A stretch of DNA of 64,000 bases, taken from positions 62,001 to 126,000 of the forward strand of contig NZ_FRCA01000005.1 of NCBI RefSeq assembly GCF_900142755.1, read 5' to 3'. How positions within the stretch are numbered: position 1 is the stretch's first letter; the number at the start of each line of letters is the position of its first letter. This document shows positions 62,651 through 64,000 of this stretch, piece after piece. The notes beneath the pieces were generated by a model. The model was not told the origin of the DNA and searched no databases. It worked only from the letters and a program-made list of their open reading frames with translations. The stretch is from Halomonas cupida. GTDB taxonomy: Bacteria; Pseudomonadota; Gammaproteobacteria; Pseudomonadales; Halomonadaceae. A program made the translations under genes and the position numbers.

Positions 62651-63910
62651 CTATAAATAATTGAACAGCGACATGTCGCGGATACCGATGAAGGCCTGCT
62701 GAGCGGCCTGCATGCCCACCTGGCGCAGACTGTACTCGGCGATCGCCTGGTTGTAGTCAAGGTCGACGAGATCGGACATGGTCTGGGCGTAGTTGAGCTG
62801 ACGATTGCCACTGACCGAATCGATCACATCCAGCTCGTTGAGGCGCGCGCCTACCGATGCCCGGGTGGTCAGCACATTGTCCAGTCCAGCATCGAATTCG
62901 CGCATCACCGTGTTCAGGGTGTTCTTCATGCTCGCCTGTTCAGACGGTGTCTCGGCGGGGTTCTCCAGCACCGCCAGCGCCTTCTCGAAGGACTCGAACA
63001 GGTTGGTGTTCATCTCGCTGGCCGGCGCATAGGTGATGCTGTCGCCGTTGTGTGGCTCACCCTTGAGTTCCAGACGCAGCCCGCCTGCCTCTACCGAGGT
63101 TCCCTCGGGGTCATAGGGCTGATCATCCACCCCGATGCTCTGCCAATTGCCATCCTCGTCCTGCTGCTGGACGCTGTAGGTCGGGTTGCCATCATCATCG
63201 CTGCCGAACACCACCTGATAGCGCTGCCCATAGCCGGGATCGCTGTTGTCGATGACCTGGGGGCCCTTGAAGGTCACGCTGCCACTGTTGTCGGCCACCA
63301 CCTTGCCATCGGCATCAACCTTGCCCTGCTGCGCTACATAACCTGCGCCACTGGGCACGCTGAGGAAGATATCTTCACCGCTGTCGCCCACCGGCATCTC
63401 GCGGGAAGCATCGACACGCTGATGGCGAACGCGATCATCCCCCTGGTAGACCACCCCATCACCGGTATCGACAAAGGGGGCACTGCTGTCCTGATAGCCA
63501 CCGAACAGATAGCGCCCATTGCCGTCAGTGGCATTGGCCTGGCCCATCACGGTTTCGTAGATCCCGCGCAGCTCACTGGCAATCGACTGGCGATCAGCGT
63601 CGCTCAGGGTACCGTTGGATGCCTGCACCAGCAGTGCCTTGGCGCTGGAGATGGCATCACTGACACTGTTGAGGACGCTCTCCTCCTGGGACAGTGCATT
63701 ACGAGCCGAGACCCGTGCATCGGTGAATTGCTGAGTCACCGCCTGGGACTGGCCTACCGCCACTGCGCGGGATGCCGCCTGAGGATCGTCGGAAGGTGTC
63801 ACCACCCGACGGCCCGAGGCCAATTGTTGACTGAGGTGCATGAAGTCCGCCTGCTGACGGTTCATGGAACCAACGCTCTGCTCGAAAATGGTGACAGTAC
63901 TGATACGCAT
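62651..63910 (-). CDS. flgL: Flagellar hook-filament junction protein FlgL (HAP3)
   Basis: 419 aa. N-terminal flagellin-like helix region MRISTVTIFEQSVGSMNRQQADFMHLSQQLASGRRVVTPSDDPQAA and C-terminal helix YNQAIAEYSLRQVGMQAAQQAFIGIRDMSLFNYL are diagnostic; the middle (150-310) is a variable Asp/Gly-rich beta domain (e.g. GRYLFGGYQDSSAPF). It joins the hook to the filament. It follows flgK by 17 bases. Confidence 0.95.
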   Translation of the reverse strand: MRISTVTIFEQSVGSMNRQQADFMHLSQQLASGRRVVTPSDDPQAASRAVAVGQSQAVTQQFTDARVSARNALSQEESVLNSVSDAISSAKALLVQASNGTLSDADRQSIASELRGIYETVMGQANATDGNGRYLFGGYQDSSAPFVDTGDGVVYQGDDRVRHQRVDASREMPVGDSGEDIFLSVPSGAGYVAQQGKVDADGKVVADNSGSVTFKGPQVIDNSDPGYGQRYQVVFGSDDDGNPTYSVQQQDEDGNWQSIGVDDQPYDPEGTSVEAGGLRLELKGEPHNGDSITYAPASEMNTNLFESFEKALAVLENPAETPSEQASMKNTLNTVMREFDAGLDNVLTTRASVGARLNELDVIDSVSGNRQLNYAQTMSDLVDLDYNQAIAEYSLRQVGMQAAQQAFIGIRDMSLFNYL

Positions 63911-63927
63911 GGTCGTATTCTCCGCAA

Positions 63928-64000
63928 TCAGGAACGCAGTCCAAGGATGGTATCGATCACCGAGGTCGCGGTGTCGATGATCCTGGCGTTGGCCTGGTAG
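63928..64000 (-). CDS. flgK: Flagellar hook-associated protein FlgK, C-terminal end only
   Basis: The last ~23 codons before the window edge read YQANARIIDTATSVIDTIL, then GLRS and stop, matching the conserved FlgK C-terminal helix (YQANAK-type). Position directly upstream of flgL supports the call. The rest lies outside the window. Confidence 0.85.
   Translation of the reverse strand, partial: YQANARIIDTATSVIDTILGLRS

Overview
The window looks like a chromosomal segment of a GC-rich, motile gammaproteobacterium. The best guess is Halomonas or a close relative (Halomonadaceae). This rests on gene content and protein resemblance recalled from memory (FhpR/NorR-hmp, split NrdJab, HglS with a LysR partner, Aap, TctABC, a complete fli cluster), not on a database search. 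No rRNA, tRNA, CRISPR array, prophage or transposase was seen.

Layout. 1-2.8 kb: zinc-type ABC importer (ATPase cut by the window edge, permease, His-rich binding protein). 2.9-6.8 kb: a DUF6482-like protein, an NlpC/P60 lipoprotein, a 1-Cys peroxiredoxin, a tandem multi-hairpin repeat, and thiM-thiE. 7-14 kb: EamA permease, D,D-carboxypeptidase with SPOR domain, TauE/SafE permease, and HglS divergent from a LysR regulator. 13.4-17.8 kb: aapJ-aapQ-aapM-aapP amino-acid importer (minus strand). 18-21 kb: NorR divergent from flavohemoglobin hmp, with three NorR-type sites and a sigma-54 promoter readable between them. 21.3-31 kb: a minus operon (YiaK-like dehydrogenase plus TctCBA) faces a plus-strand NIPSNAP and ThDP enzyme pair, followed by beta-alanine catabolism genes bauA and mmsA. 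31-36 kb: DksA-like protein, split class II ribonucleotide reductase nrdJa-nrdJb with NrdR-like boxes, and hemN. 36.9-41 kb: NsrR-like regulator, an unknown secreted protein, and a GAF-GGDEF-EAL protein. 41.3-45.7 kb: phosphonate-type ABC importer phnDCEE and a divergent histidine phosphatase. 45.9-58.9 kb: flagellar cluster (orphan chemoreceptor-like sensor and fliE on minus; fliFGHIJK and fliLMNOPQR on plus). 58.9-62.2 kb: arsRCHB arsenic resistance and a small Cys-rich lipoprotein. 62.6-64 kb: flgL and the 3' end of flgK.

How it fits together. Two NO-responsive regulators (NorR, NsrR), flavohemoglobin, oxygen-independent HemN and an oxygen-indifferent ribonucleotide reductase suggest life across oxic and anoxic or nitrosative conditions. 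The most interesting non-coding signal is a family of ~170-bp elements built from about five consecutive hairpins. They lie just downstream of genes and in the same orientation as the upstream gene at all four loci seen here. A second family of short GAGCTACGA-like repeats also fills intergenic gaps.
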